Source of the DNA: Paenibacillus sp. R14(2021)
GTDB lineage: Bacteria; Bacillota; Bacilli; Paenibacillales; Paenibacillaceae
NCBI RefSeq assembly: GCF_019431355.1
Contig: NZ_CP080269.1
Coordinates: forward strand, 1,922,001 to 1,986,000
Direction: 5' to 3'
Length of the DNA stretch: 64,000 nucleotides
The stretch's first letter is position 1. Every line of letters begins with the position of its first letter. Positions 42,628 to 51,312 of the stretch are shown here, piece after piece. The position numbers were made by a program, and so were the translations under genes. Below the pieces are notes generated by a model. It was not told the DNA's origin and searched no databases. It saw only the letters and a list, made by a program, of their open reading frames with translations.

Positions 42628-42656
42628 TTGACTGTATGGTTCAGGATTTGTATCAT
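42628..42656 (+). promoter_or_regulatory. Sigma-A-like promoter of the MerR gene
   Basis: TTGACT at 42628-42633, 17-base spacer, TATCAT at 42651-42656. Confidence 0.7.
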
Positions 42657-42731
42657 AGGTACTAGGGAGTTTTTATTTGCTTTCATGGTTGTCGTTACAC
42701 AATTGCTTTATTAATGAAAGAGGTGATTTCA

Positions 42732-43172
42732 TTGTCCGAAACGCTGCTTTATCGGATTGGTGAGTTGTCCAAGTTAGCAGGTGTCAGTCCGCGTACTATT
42801 GACTTCTATACGTCGACCGGATTGATCGAACCAGAGAAGCGTTCACCGAAAAATTATCGCTTATACAGCGATGAAACCTTACTGCGGCTCAAACGTATAG
42901 TTCAAATGAAGAAAGATAAATATTCGCTCGAAGAAATAAAAGCCAGCATGACCGGTTGGAGCAAAGTATCGTCTGAGGAACAAGTATCCGGTCAACTCAT
43001 GGAGCTTCAGATTCATTTAGAACAGCTGCAGCGCGAAGTGAAGGCCATTGAACCGGTCCTCAATCAATTAAAGCCTCAGCAGGCCAAACAGGTCTTTAAA
43101 CGGCTTGTTCCTCAGACAGCTGCATGCGTCGAAGCTTTAATGCTGCTATTGAATAAGGGCGGATTTATGTAA
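42732..43172 (+). CDS. MerR family transcriptional regulator
   Basis: 146 aa. The winged-helix DNA-binding domain is YRIGELSKLAGVSPRTIDFYTSTGLIEPEKRSPKNYRLYSDETLLRLKRI, followed by a coiled-coil helix (GQLMELQIHLEQLQREVKAIEPVL). There is no cysteine-rich metal site, and the C-terminal region is short, so the effector is unclear. It is not GlnR or TnrA, whose N-termini differ. Start is TTG at 42732, six bases after AGAGGTG; the ATG at 42714 overlaps that SD. It is divergent from amtB and 33 bases before the YugP gene. Confidence 0.83.
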   Translation: MSETLLYRIGELSKLAGVSPRTIDFYTSTGLIEPEKRSPKNYRLYSDETLLRLKRIVQMKKDKYSLEEIKASMTGWSKVSSEEQVSGQLMELQIHLEQLQREVKAIEPVLNQLKPQQAKQVFKRLVPQTAACVEALMLLLNKGGFM

Positions 43173-43205
43173 GGGCAATGCAATAATCAAAATGGAGGGA
43201 CCGCT

Positions 43206-43886
43206 ATGTTTTTTCACCCAATGGATTTCCTAATCATTATCGCCTTTCTACTATCGCTCTGGGCGCAGTTCAGAGTTCGGGGCACGTTCAACCGCTGGGC
43301 GGAAGTGCAGACGATGAGCGGTCTAACCGGCTATCAAGCCGCTCGCATGATGCTTGACCGAAACGATTTGCACGATGTACCCGTTGAAGCCGTGCCTGGC
43401 ACGCTCTCAGACCACTACGACCCCATTCATCGCGTCGTAAGGCTGTCGGAGCACGTTTACTACGAGAACTCCATATCGGCCATTTCCGTCGCGTGTCACG
43501 AGGTCGGCCATGCGATCCAGCATAAAGTACATTATCCGATGCTGGCGCTTCGCCACCGGATCTTCCCGGTCGTGAATTTCGCTTCTGGGTTCGCACCATT
43601 CCTTCTGCTTGCGGGCTTCTTGTTCCACGCAACCGGATTGATCGGACTCGGCATTATTTTCTTCTCCTGTGCGGTAGCCTTCCAGCTTGTAACACTGCCG
43701 GTAGAATTCAATGCCAGCAACCGCGCTCGTGAAATCATGGTAGCTGAAGGATTTATCTCGAATGAAGAAGAACGCGGCGTCGCCAAAGTATTGAATGCCG
43801 CAGCGCTGACTTATGTCGCGGCTGCATTGATTTCGCTGCTTGAGCTTATTAAGTACATCATGATCTTTACGCAAAGCCGAGAATAA
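43206..43886 (+). CDS. yugP: Membrane zinc metallopeptidase, YugP family
   Basis: 226 aa. Zinc motif HEVGHAIQH lies near residue 98, with membrane helices at the N-terminus (FLIIIAFLLSLWAQF), the centre (FAPFLLLAGFLF, LGIIFFSCAVAFQLVTL) and the C-terminus. The NASNRAREIM segment after VEF is the usual third-ligand region of the family. It is an integral membrane protease of unknown substrate. It follows the MerR gene closely and ends at a strong terminator; both may be one operon. Confidence 0.88.
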   Translation: MFFHPMDFLIIIAFLLSLWAQFRVRGTFNRWAEVQTMSGLTGYQAARMMLDRNDLHDVPVEAVPGTLSDHYDPIHRVVRLSEHVYYENSISAISVACHEVGHAIQHKVHYPMLALRHRIFPVVNFASGFAPFLLLAGFLFHATGLIGLGIIFFSCAVAFQLVTLPVEFNASNRAREIMVAEGFISNEEERGVAKVLNAAALTYVAAALISLLELIKYIMIFTQSRE

Positions 43887-43900
43887 TTCGATCTACGAAG

Positions 43901-43930
43901 AGGCGTGCAGCTGAAGCTGCACGCCTCCTT
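43901..43930 (+). terminator. Terminator after yugP
   Basis: AGGCGTGCAGCT and AGCTGCACGCCT form a perfect 12-bp stem with a two-base loop, followed by CCTTTATT. Confidence 0.85.
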
Positions 43931-43960
43931 TATTAGGATCCATAGCAGTCAGACAAAAAC

Positions 43961-43998
43961 AAAACATCCGACGCCTTAGGGGCACCGGATGTTTTTTA
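43961..43998 (-). terminator. Terminator after the chemoreceptor gene
   Basis: Minus strand AAACATCCG pairs with CGGATGTTT around an inner CCCCTAAGG region, followed by TGTTTTTG; the opposite strand also has six T. Confidence 0.8.
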
Positions 43999-44008
43999 TT
44001 CTTGATGA

Positions 44009-46156
44009 TTAGGTACGGAAACGGCTGAGTGTTTCTTTCAAGCCGCTGGATACCATCTCCAGCTTGTCCGACAGACGAACCAAGCCTTCGCTGATGTTCG
44101 TTTGCTCATTGCTAAGGGATGCTACTTCTTCGGACGTTGCCGAAGATTCCTGTGCGACCGCACTCACATTGCCCATCGCTTCGGACAATACGACTTGCGA
44201 GCGTTCCAATACGCTGATGGATTCCGTCACAGTATTGAGACGGCCCACGAAATCACCCATTTGTCCTTGTACGGTCAAGAAGATTTGATTTGCTTCTTTA
44301 ACGGACTGAATTTGTTCCTGGAAGATCGGATATGCATTGGAGAGCACATTGACAGTCTCGTCAATTTCCTTCTGGATCGTTTCGGTAATTTGTCCGACAA
44401 CATCGATGGATTGACGGGATTGATCCGCCAGCTTACGAATTTCGTCTGCAACAACCATGAAACCTTTGCCGGCTGCACCCGCGCGCGCCGCTTCGATCGT
44501 AGCGTTCAACGAGAGAATGTTCGTTTGCTTCGTCATGTTGTTCAGAACATCCAAAATTTTGCGAATCGAACGCGTGCTTTCCTTGAGTCGATCAACCTTC
44601 TCGACCATGGAACGCGTCATTTCTTCCGTCATGCCTGTCTTCTCGATCAAGCTGTTCATATAGGTCGTACCTTGACGGCTTGCTTTCTCGACTTCGGCCG
44701 CAGCGGAGCCCATTTCTTGGTTCGCATTCATAACCTGCAGCATCTGCTGGCTGATCTCGCTTGTCAAATCGCTGCCCTTCTCCGCTTCAACCGCTAGACT
44801 CGTTGCCCCGTTTGCGATTTCTTCGGTAGCAACCGCAATTTCCTTCGCGGAAATCGCTGTTTTTTTGGAGGCGTCAGACAACTCGCCGGCAGTGCCAAGC
44901 ACGTCTTGCGCAGATTGGTTGGATTGCTGCACGAGCACCGTAATCTGCGTCATCATCTGGTTAAAGCTTTGCGCGAGCTGACCAATTTCGTCCTTCTTAT
45001 TAATCGTGGAACGAACGGTCAGATTGCCGCGTTCGCCTTCATTCATCAGGTTGCGAAGATTCACGAGCGGAATCGCAACCATCCGGATGACAAGCAGTCC
45101 AATACCGATCGCAAGCAGCGCCGCAATAGCAGCAATAATATAAGTAGCGTTGCGGATTTGCTTCGCATCCTTAACCAGCTCTGCTACAGGAACGGCACCA
45201 ACCAGCTTCCAGCCAGTCGTATCGAACTGTTTGTACATCGCCAGCACTTCTACGCCATTGGATTGTGTCGTCAGGGAACCGGATTTAGCCGCCTTCCCTT
45301 CCGTCGGAAGCGTGATCGGCGAGTTCTGCGTTAGCAGCTTCTCGTCCTTGCTGAACATGATTTTGTTGGCGTTATCGACAATCGTAATATCGCTGCCGTT
45401 ACCGAGCTGCAAATCGCTTAGCTGTTTCCCAATTTCGCTCAAATGGATTTCGACCAGAAGCACGAAATTACCTTCATTTGTTACCGTATTCTTCATGACA
45501 CGGCCCATTGCAATTGTCGGGTCCGATGAAGATCCGCCGTAGCCTTTGACCTTCGACGGCAGCCACACCAAACGTCCTGAGGCATCTTTGATCGATTTCA
45601 TCCAATCGGATTTCTGAGCATCCTCGGAGCTCATACTTGTACTCCCAACCGTAATTGCCGTGGAGTCGCCGGCAATCGGAATAATCGCTGCACCGACGAT
45701 CGTGGAGTTGCCGAGCACGTACGATTGAATCGTATCGCTTAGCTTCTTCATAATGTCGAACTTATCGTAATCGTCTTTCGCTTGGGAATATTGAAGCAAG
45801 TTATCTTGAACGTTCTTATCCAGCAGCACCTGCATGGAGAGCGCCTCGTAGTTTTTGAACATCAAATCCAACTTGCCCTTCGATTGCCCGATGGCTACCG
45901 CGCTTGAATCAGCCACTTTCGTTTTAATGATGCTCTTGGAAGTCGAGTAGGAGAACAGCCCTACGACAAGCACGCAGACTAGAATCGCACAGAAGATGAT
46001 GAGAAACAGCATGAGACCTACGGATTTAATGGGATTCGTCATTTTCACGTTCTTCATCCCGTTCAAGGATGAGGAGTACAGCGATTTTACGTTTGCATTC
46101 AGGCCTTCTCCGGCTGACTGCGGCTTCAATTTGTCTTTTTTCAAGTTGAACTTCAT
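44009..46156 (-). CDS. Methyl-accepting chemotaxis protein with Cache sensor
   Basis: 715 aa. A 45-residue cytoplasmic start is followed by TM1 ([23 protein letters not shown]), an extracellular dCache-like domain (about 75-335, with [11 protein letters not shown] and [15 protein letters not shown]), TM2 ([21 protein letters not shown]), HAMP and a long coiled coil. The hairpin tip reads [38 protein letters not shown], the conserved receptor core for CheA/CheW. Ligand unknown. SD AGGTGGTG precedes the ATG. The N-terminal cytoplasmic tail is longer than usual. Confidence 0.92.
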   Translation of the reverse strand: MKFNLKKDKLKPQSAGEGLNANVKSLYSSSLNGMKNVKMTNPIKSVGLMLFLIIFCAILVCVLVVGLFSYSTSKSIIKTKVADSSAVAIGQSKGKLDLMFKNYEALSMQVLLDKNVQDNLLQYSQAKDDYDKFDIMKKLSDTIQSYVLGNSTIVGAAIIPIAGDSTAITVGSTSMSSEDAQKSDWMKSIKDASGRLVWLPSKVKGYGGSSSDPTIAMGRVMKNTVTNEGNFVLLVEIHLSEIGKQLSDLQLGNGSDITIVDNANKIMFSKDEKLLTQNSPITLPTEGKAAKSGSLTTQSNGVEVLAMYKQFDTTGWKLVGAVPVAELVKDAKQIRNATYIIAAIAALLAIGIGLLVIRMVAIPLVNLRNLMNEGERGNLTVRSTINKKDEIGQLAQSFNQMMTQITVLVQQSNQSAQDVLGTAGELSDASKKTAISAKEIAVATEEIANGATSLAVEAEKGSDLTSEISQQMLQVMNANQEMGSAAAEVEKASRQGTTYMNSLIEKTGMTEEMTRSMVEKVDRLKESTRSIRKILDVLNNMTKQTNILSLNATIEAARAGAAGKGFMVVADEIRKLADQSRQSIDVVGQITETIQKEIDETVNVLSNAYPIFQEQIQSVKEANQIFLTVQGQMGDFVGRLNTVTESISVLERSQVVLSEAMGNVSAVAQESSATSEEVASLSNEQTNISEGLVRLSDKLEMVSSGLKETLSRFRT

Positions 46157-46344
46157 TGCTTGACACCACCTGATCTAGGGATAGAATTCCAAATGCGGAG
46201 TTGGTTCGTTTGCGGGTAATGTGTCGTATGCTTATGATTCAAGCCTAAAGCTGCATTTCAAAGCAAATTTCGACAAAAAATTGCAACACACTTAATATCG
46301 GTTTTTGGAAATCGATTTGTTAGCGCGCTTCGCAATAAATTCAC

Positions 46345-46387
46345 AAAAAAATAATCCTAATCGATTAAACTCGATTAGGATTATTTG
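46345..46387 (-). terminator. Terminator after the U32/mltG operon
   Basis: Minus strand AATAATCCTAATCGA pairs with TCGATTAGGATTATT, followed by seven T. The rest of the 242-base interval to the chemoreceptor gene shows no gene. Confidence 0.9.
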
Positions 46388-46398
46388 GGACTGCAGAC

Positions 46399-47652
46399 TT
46401 AGCGCACCCGTTTGCGCATCATGTCCATAGCTCTTACGGGCTGGTCTGTTTTCATAACGATTCGTTGAAGCGGATGTCTCGCGGCATCAAGCACGCTGCC
46501 ATTGTCATCCTTGATTTCTGGTACGATTTGCTTGAAGAACGTGCCGTTCGGCCCAAAAAATTCAACCTCTTGGCCAGGCTTGAAATGGTTCCGCTGCTGA
46601 ATGACTGCAGTTCCCGCTTCCGCGTCGTAAGATACAACAACACCGGCGAAATCATAAGGTGCCGCCTTATCCTCCGGCTCGTAGATGTGATCCTCGGCTC
46701 CCGGCGTATCGTAGAAGAATCCGGTATTAAGCGGGCGATTCGCGGCTTTCTGAATATCGTCCAGCCACACCTGCTTCAATTCGTAATTCTCCGGATCGGC
46801 CATGTAGGAATCGATTGCTTGGCGATATGCATTCACGACGGTAGCTACATAATGAAGGCTTTTCATCCGGCCTTCGATTTTGAAGCTGTCTACGCCGACG
46901 TCGATGAGATCCGGAATATGCTCGAGCATGCCCAAGTCTTTGGAACCCATCGTGAATTTATCCGCTTCCGGGCTCACCATTTGCAGATCGTCCTCATAAA
47001 TATCGTATTTCCATCTGCAGGACTGGCAGCATCCGCCGCGGTTGGAATCCCGGTCGGTAAAATGGTTTGACAGCACGCAGCGTCCCGAGAACGAAGAACA
47101 CATGGCGCCGTGAATAAATGCCTCGATCTCGATATCTACATGCTCTTTAATTTGAGCGATTTCTTCAATACTGGCTTCGCGAGCCAATACGACGCGCGGC
47201 AGGCCCTCTTCCTTCCAGAACTGGACAGCTTGCCAATTCATCGTCGATTGCTGGGTGCTTAGATGCACTTCCAGCTTAGGCGCAACCCGCTGTGCAGTTT
47301 CGATGATAATGGGATCCGCCGCAATAATCGCTGCAATCCCGGCGTTCTCCAATTCCCGTAGATAATCTTCCAAACCGGAGATATCTTCGTTATGTGCATA
47401 AATGTTCGTCGCAACGAATACTTTGGCACCATATTGCTTGGCGAATTCGACGCCTTCCTTCATCTCCTCGAAGCTGAAGTTGTCCGCGTTGGAACGAAGA
47501 CCGTACTTCTGTCCTCCGATGTAGACGGCATCCGCACCGTAATGCACGGCAAATTTCAGTTTTTCCAAATTACCGGCAGGAGCCAAAAGCTCCGGTTTAT
47601 CGAGCCGGTTTCGTTTCCCCTTAAAGCGCGGGGCAGTTTGCGTTGTCACCAT
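46399..47652 (-). CDS. trhP2: U32 family protein, tRNA 5-hydroxyuridine synthesis (TrhP2-like)
   Basis: 417 aa. U32 signature: PELLAPAGNLEKLKFAVHYGADAVYIGGQKYGLRS, then EAFIHGAMCSSFSGRCVLSNHFTDRDSNRGGCCQSCRWKYDIYE with the four cysteines likely holding an Fe-S cluster, and VDSFKIEGRMKS. The C-terminal beta domain (from about 330) is typical of the longer paralogue. In B. subtilis YrrN/YrrO (TrhP1/TrhP2) are required for ho5U34 in tRNA. Start at 47652 after GGAGGTG. It follows the short paralogue by 30 bases. Confidence 0.87.
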   Translation of the reverse strand: MVTTQTAPRFKGKRNRLDKPELLAPAGNLEKLKFAVHYGADAVYIGGQKYGLRSNADNFSFEEMKEGVEFAKQYGAKVFVATNIYAHNEDISGLEDYLRELENAGIAAIIAADPIIIETAQRVAPKLEVHLSTQQSTMNWQAVQFWKEEGLPRVVLAREASIEEIAQIKEHVDIEIEAFIHGAMCSSFSGRCVLSNHFTDRDSNRGGCCQSCRWKYDIYEDDLQMVSPEADKFTMGSKDLGMLEHIPDLIDVGVDSFKIEGRMKSLHYVATVVNAYRQAIDSYMADPENYELKQVWLDDIQKAANRPLNTGFFYDTPGAEDHIYEPEDKAAPYDFAGVVVSYDAEAGTAVIQQRNHFKPGQEVEFFGPNGTFFKQIVPEIKDDNGSVLDAARHPLQRIVMKTDQPVRAMDMMRKRVR

Positions 47653-47682
47653 ACTCACCTCCATAATCTTACAAGGGTGACA

Positions 47683-48627
47683 TTAATACACTTGTTCTTT
47701 ATAGAAAAATCCATAGGACAGCTCGCGCGCCTCATCTTGAACGTGAACGATCGCTTCCAGCCATTCGTCATTAAAGACATAATGACCGGGATCAGCGTAG
47801 TAGGCATCGATTGCAGCCCGATACGCACGTACGACCGTTTCATTGTATGCTATTGATTTTAACAGCCCTTCAATCCGAAAGCTATCGATATTAACTTCCA
47901 TCAGCTCGTGCAAGTTCTCCAGCATGCAGAGATCGTCCGAGCTCATAATATGCGTGCCGTTCAAATCCTCGTAGATCGGAAACCGCTCCTCGGGACGCTC
48001 AGACTCGATCAAATAAAGACCTTCCTCGCGTTTGCCGTGCACCGGAACCTCCGACAGCTTGCCATCCTTATTCTGATGTTCAAAATAGTTTTGGACGAGC
48101 GGACGCTTGGAATGATAAATATTCGTCATGCCATGGACCTGAACTTGGATCGCCATCGACGTATTCGCCTTGGCATCGATAATCTGCTCCAAATTGAGCT
48201 CCCGTGCCAGCACGACTCTGGAAGCCCCGCGGCGGCCCCAATAGTTCGCAGTAGCGAAATTGGTCGATGTCATCTCCGCGTTCCAGTGAAGCTTCATGTC
48301 CGGCGCAGCGGTCCGGGCCGCCATAAGCACGGCGGGATCGCCGAAAACGATGGCATCTACACCGGCATCAGCCAGTGCCCGGATATAAGCGGGCAGCGTC
48401 TCGACCGCGGCATTATCCATTACATTGTTAACAGCTGCATATACCGAAGCTCCGTGCGCGTGCGCAAGCTTGACGGCTTCAGCCATCTGTTCGATATTGA
48501 AGTCGCCCGGCAGACGCATGCCGTACTTGGCCTCACCTAGAATAAAAGCGTCAGCGCCAGCGGCGATCAACCGTTCCATATCAGCAAGAGAAGCTGCATC
48601 GATGAGCAGCTCCGGCTTTGTTGCCAT
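47683..48627 (-). CDS. trhP1: U32 family protein (TrhP1-like)
   Basis: 314 aa, shorter paralogue of the downstream gene: PELLIDAASLADMERLIAAGADAFILGEAKYGMRLPG, then MAIQVQVHGMTNIYHSKRPLVQNYF and IDSFRIEGLLKSIAYNETVVRAYR. The cysteine cluster of the long paralogue is absent, as in YrrN. It is expected to work with TrhP2 in prephenate-dependent tRNA wobble uridine hydroxylation. It starts 12 bases after mltG ends, in the same operon. Confidence 0.85.
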   Translation of the reverse strand: MATKPELLIDAASLADMERLIAAGADAFILGEAKYGMRLPGDFNIEQMAEAVKLAHAHGASVYAAVNNVMDNAAVETLPAYIRALADAGVDAIVFGDPAVLMAARTAAPDMKLHWNAEMTSTNFATANYWGRRGASRVVLARELNLEQIIDAKANTSMAIQVQVHGMTNIYHSKRPLVQNYFEHQNKDGKLSEVPVHGKREEGLYLIESERPEERFPIYEDLNGTHIMSSDDLCMLENLHELMEVNIDSFRIEGLLKSIAYNETVVRAYRAAIDAYYADPGHYVFNDEWLEAIVHVQDEARELSYGFFYKEQVY

Positions 48628-48639
48628 TAGTGAATCCTC

Positions 48640-49770
48640 CTATTGCTTTGCGGTGGCATTGCTTTTCGCGATATTTTGATTATGTCCTTTGAGCGTCTCT
48701 GCAAACAGATGCTCATGGCTGCCGTCTTTTTTCGTCACATAGTAATAATACTTCGTCTGCTTCGGAAAAAGCGAAGCTTCAATCGACTTCAAGCTCGGCG
48801 AGGCAATCGGCCCCGGCGGAAGTCCCTTGGTCTTGTACGTGTTGAATGGGCTGTCCACCTGCAAATCCGACGCCATCAGACGCTCCTTTTGCTTATCCAG
48901 CAAGTACTGGACGGTTGCGTCGATTTGAAGCGGCATGCCTTTCTTCAAACGGTTATATATGATCCCTGCTACGATGGGACGTTCTTCATCCACGACGACT
49001 TCACGTTCCACTAACGATGCGATCGTCATCATACCATGAAAATCAACGCCGTTCGCAGCAAGCGAGTCTTCCCAATTCTCGGGCAAACTGTCCATCTTAC
49101 GGTCAAGCTCCTGCAGCATGCGCGCAATGATGTCTTCCGGCTTGCTGCCTTTGACTAGCTCATACGTATCCGGGAACATATAGCCTTCCAAGCGATGAAT
49201 ATACTTGCCGTCCTTCGGAATATGCTTCGATGCATCCGTATCCGGCCAGACTTGATCTTTATCTGCCAAAGCGAGAAACGCCGCTTTATCGACGTACCCG
49301 TCTTTGCTCAGCGTGTCCACAATTTGATTCACGGTGAACCCTTCCGGAATCGTGAACCGAATCGTTTCCTGCTTCAATGTCTCGCCGGCATTCAGCTTGG
49401 CAATAATCGCCTGCTTATCCATGCCCTGCTTTAACTCGTATACGCCCGCCTGAAACCGCGGACCTTCGTGCTTTAACCGCAAATAATATTTAAAAATAAA
49501 AGCATTGCGGACAATCCCTTGATCCTCAAGCACCTCGGCAAATTGAAAAGGCGAGGCTCCCTTCTTCAATTCCACCTGCACAATATCGCCTGCAGGCGCT
49601 GGCCGCAGTCCATTCCAAATGTACAAGAATACACTGCCTGCACAAACAATCATAAGTCCCAAAATCGTGAAAATGACCCAAAACGTAATGCGGCCCCGCC
49701 TCGGACCAGTAGAAAGCATTTCGTCGTTTGCCGGCCATTCGCCACCCGGCTGGTGCTCTGATGGACTCAA
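48640..49770 (-). CDS. mltG: Endolytic murein transglycosylase
   Basis: 376 aa. One membrane anchor (FWVIFTILGLMIVCAGSVFLYI), a LysM-like region (FTIPEGFTVNQIVDTLSKDG) and the YceG catalytic domain: FPDTYEL, MMTIASLVEREVVVDEERPIVAGIIYNRL with catalytic Glu, LQIDATVQYLLD and TYKTKGLPPGPIASPSLKSIEA. It cleaves nascent glycan strands and sets their length, acting outside the membrane. Start codon is TTG, eight bases after GGAGG. Order with ruvX, DUF1292 and trhP matches B. subtilis yrrK-yrzB-yrrL-yrrN-yrrO without yrrM. Confidence 0.92.
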   Translation of the reverse strand: MSPSEHQPGGEWPANDEMLSTGPRRGRITFWVIFTILGLMIVCAGSVFLYIWNGLRPAPAGDIVQVELKKGASPFQFAEVLEDQGIVRNAFIFKYYLRLKHEGPRFQAGVYELKQGMDKQAIIAKLNAGETLKQETIRFTIPEGFTVNQIVDTLSKDGYVDKAAFLALADKDQVWPDTDASKHIPKDGKYIHRLEGYMFPDTYELVKGSKPEDIIARMLQELDRKMDSLPENWEDSLAANGVDFHGMMTIASLVEREVVVDEERPIVAGIIYNRLKKGMPLQIDATVQYLLDKQKERLMASDLQVDSPFNTYKTKGLPPGPIASPSLKSIEASLFPKQTKYYYYVTKKDGSHEHLFAETLKGHNQNIAKSNATAKQ

Positions 49771-49856
49771 GAGAGTATCCTCCGTTTCTGATACGTGTGC
49801 GTATTAGCGCGGAAAAAGGGCGGTCAGCGCCGCCCCATCCCGTACTCCTTTAAATA

Positions 49857-49882
49857 AAACAGGGCTGAAAGCCACCCTGTTT
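49857..49882 (-). terminator. Terminator between DUF1292 and mltG
   Basis: Minus strand AAACAGGG and CCCTGTTT with a 10-base loop, followed by TATTTAAAGG. mltG may thus have its own promoter or depend on read-through. Confidence 0.7.
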
Positions 49883-49895
49883 AATACTAGGTGCA

Positions 49896-50195
49896 TTAAG
49901 GCTGTTCTTCGCCTTCAAACAAGAGGTCATCATACGCTTCAGAAACGGCTTCCCATTCCTCGTCATCTTCGATGGACTCAAGTTCAGGTTCGGAACCACT
50001 GTTCAAGGCGATCCGAAAAAAGGCGATTTCGTCCTCCTGCTGCATGCTCTGCGACTGCAGACCCGCGTATGCATGCTCTCCCAGTTGAAACTCAGCTACA
50101 ATTTGGAAAGGCTCTGTTCCGCCGTCTTCTCCGATGAGGTCGACTTCAGTGCCGTAGATGGGGTTCAATACGGAAATTCGTTTTACTTCTGGCAA
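49896..50195 (-). CDS. DUF1292 protein, second copy
   Basis: 99 aa, acidic. It has the DUF1292/YrzB layout: VLNPIYGTEVDLIGEDG, VAEFQLGEHAYAGLQ, then IAFFRIALNSGSEPELESIEDDEEWEAVSEAYDDLL. Start is TTG seven bases after GGGAGA. It is probably a divergent tandem copy of the upstream gene (38 bases away). Function unknown. Confidence 0.8.
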   Translation of the reverse strand: MPEVKRISVLNPIYGTEVDLIGEDGGTEPFQIVAEFQLGEHAYAGLQSQSMQQEDEIAFFRIALNSGSEPELESIEDDEEWEAVSEAYDDLLFEGEEQP

Positions 50196-50233
50196 TGAAA
50201 AGTCTCCCTTCGGTACTTATGGCTGGCTCTAAC

Positions 50234-50545
50234 TTAGTCGTTCTCCTCGATTTCAGCAAGAAGCGTGTTAAAGGTTTCTTCAACCATGTTCCATTCTTCT
50301 TCGTCTTCGATGGTGTACAGCTTCAAATCATCGCCGTCTTCTTCATAGCGAAACGCATACACTTCATCTGCATCCTCATCCTGCTCGTCTTCGGAATCGA
50401 CGTTCAGCGGGACGACCATCATATATTTCTGATCGGAACCGTCTACCTCAAACTTCATGACAACCTCGAATTCTTCTTCGTTGCCTTCTTCATCCGGAAT
50501 GTAGATGATTTCTGGCTCTTCGTACTGCATATTGTCCTTTGTCAT
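50234..50545 (-). CDS. DUF1292 protein (YrzB-like)
   Basis: 103 aa, strongly acidic: EPEIIYIPDEEGNEEEFEVVMKFEVDG, YMMVVPLNVDSEDEQDEDADEVYAFRYEEDG, then LYTIEDEEEWNMVEETFNTLLAE. This gene keeps the YrzB position directly after ruvX in Firmicutes. The start at 50545 overlaps the ruvX region by design: AAGGTGAGG sits six bases before it and the ruvX stop at 50554 is just upstream. Molecular role unknown. Confidence 0.85.
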   Translation of the reverse strand: MTKDNMQYEEPEIIYIPDEEGNEEEFEVVMKFEVDGSDQKYMMVVPLNVDSEDEQDEDADEVYAFRYEEDGDDLKLYTIEDEEEWNMVEETFNTLLAEIEEND

Positions 50546-50553
50546 CGTTACCC

Positions 50554-50970
50554 TCACCTTTTCGTTTTAGAATCGAGATAATTTTGCAAAATGAGCGTTG
50601 CCGCCATTTTGTCCACCACTAGCTTTCGCTTCTTACGGCTGACTTCAGCCTCCTTGAGCGTACGCTCAGCGGCAACGGTTGTCAGCCGTTCGTCCCAAAG
50701 GTGTACGGGTACATTTAGCTTCTGCTGTAAATGTTCTGCGAATGCGATGCAAATTTCGCCACGCGGTCCGATGGTGCCATTCATGTTCTTCGGTAAACCG
50801 ACTACAATCTCGGATACTTCATGTTCCTGCATTAGCTTGGCTATCGCTTCGTCTTCGCCGTTGTCACGACGTTTCTCCACGACTCCAATGCCTTGCGCGG
50901 TCCAGCCGAATGCATCGCTGACGGCAACGCCGATTCGGCGATCACCGTAATCCAAACCCATTAGACGCAT
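50554..50970 (-). CDS. ruvX: Holliday junction resolvase-like / pre-16S rRNA nuclease
   Basis: 138 aa, YqgF/RNase H-like fold: [24 protein letters not shown] (catalytic Asp in LDYGDRRIG), [31 protein letters not shown] and [16 protein letters not shown] with the third acidic site. E. coli YqgF processes pre-16S rRNA ends; a role in recombination was first proposed. It lies between ireB and DUF1292 as in B. subtilis (yrrK). Confidence 0.9.
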   Translation of the reverse strand: MRLMGLDYGDRRIGVAVSDAFGWTAQGIGVVEKRRDNGEDEAIAKLMQEHEVSEIVVGLPKNMNGTIGPRGEICIAFAEHLQQKLNVPVHLWDERLTTVAAERTLKEAEVSRKKRKLVVDKMAATLILQNYLDSKTKR

Positions 50971-51002
50971 ACGACGGGCTGCCTCATTTCCTACAACCGA
51001 AT

Positions 51003-51263
51003 TTATTTACGGTGCTGACTTAAGTAAGAACGTACCAGCTCTTCAATCAACTCGTCTCGTTCTTTCCTGCGAATTAAGCTTCGAGCATTGTTATGCCGCG
51101 GAATGTATGCGGGATCTCCGGACAATAGATAACCGACAATCTGGTTTATAGGATTATAGTCCTTCTCAAGCAGTGCGTCATAGACCGACAGCATGATTTC
51201 CTGCGAAGAAGCCTCACCTTCCGCCTTCACATCGAATTTCATTGTCTTGTCCATCGAATTCAT
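51003..51263 (-). CDS. ireB: IreB family regulatory phosphoprotein (YrzL)
   Basis: 86 aa. [11 protein letters not shown] start, then [59 protein letters not shown], almost identical to YrzL. The N-terminal Thr of DKTMKF is the site phosphorylated by the IreK/PrkC kinase in Enterococcus, where IreB controls cephalosporin tolerance. Start at 51263 after GAGGTG; the ATG at 51284 lies upstream of that SD. Located right after alaS, as usual in Firmicutes. Confidence 0.92.
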   Translation of the reverse strand: MNSMDKTMKFDVKAEGEASSQEIMLSVYDALLEKDYNPINQIVGYLLSGDPAYIPRHNNARSLIRRKERDELIEELVRSYLSQHRK

Positions 51264-51312
51264 CGCCAGCACCTCGCTTTCCAAGCCGCTTAACAGCCGT
51301 TTTATACGCTTA

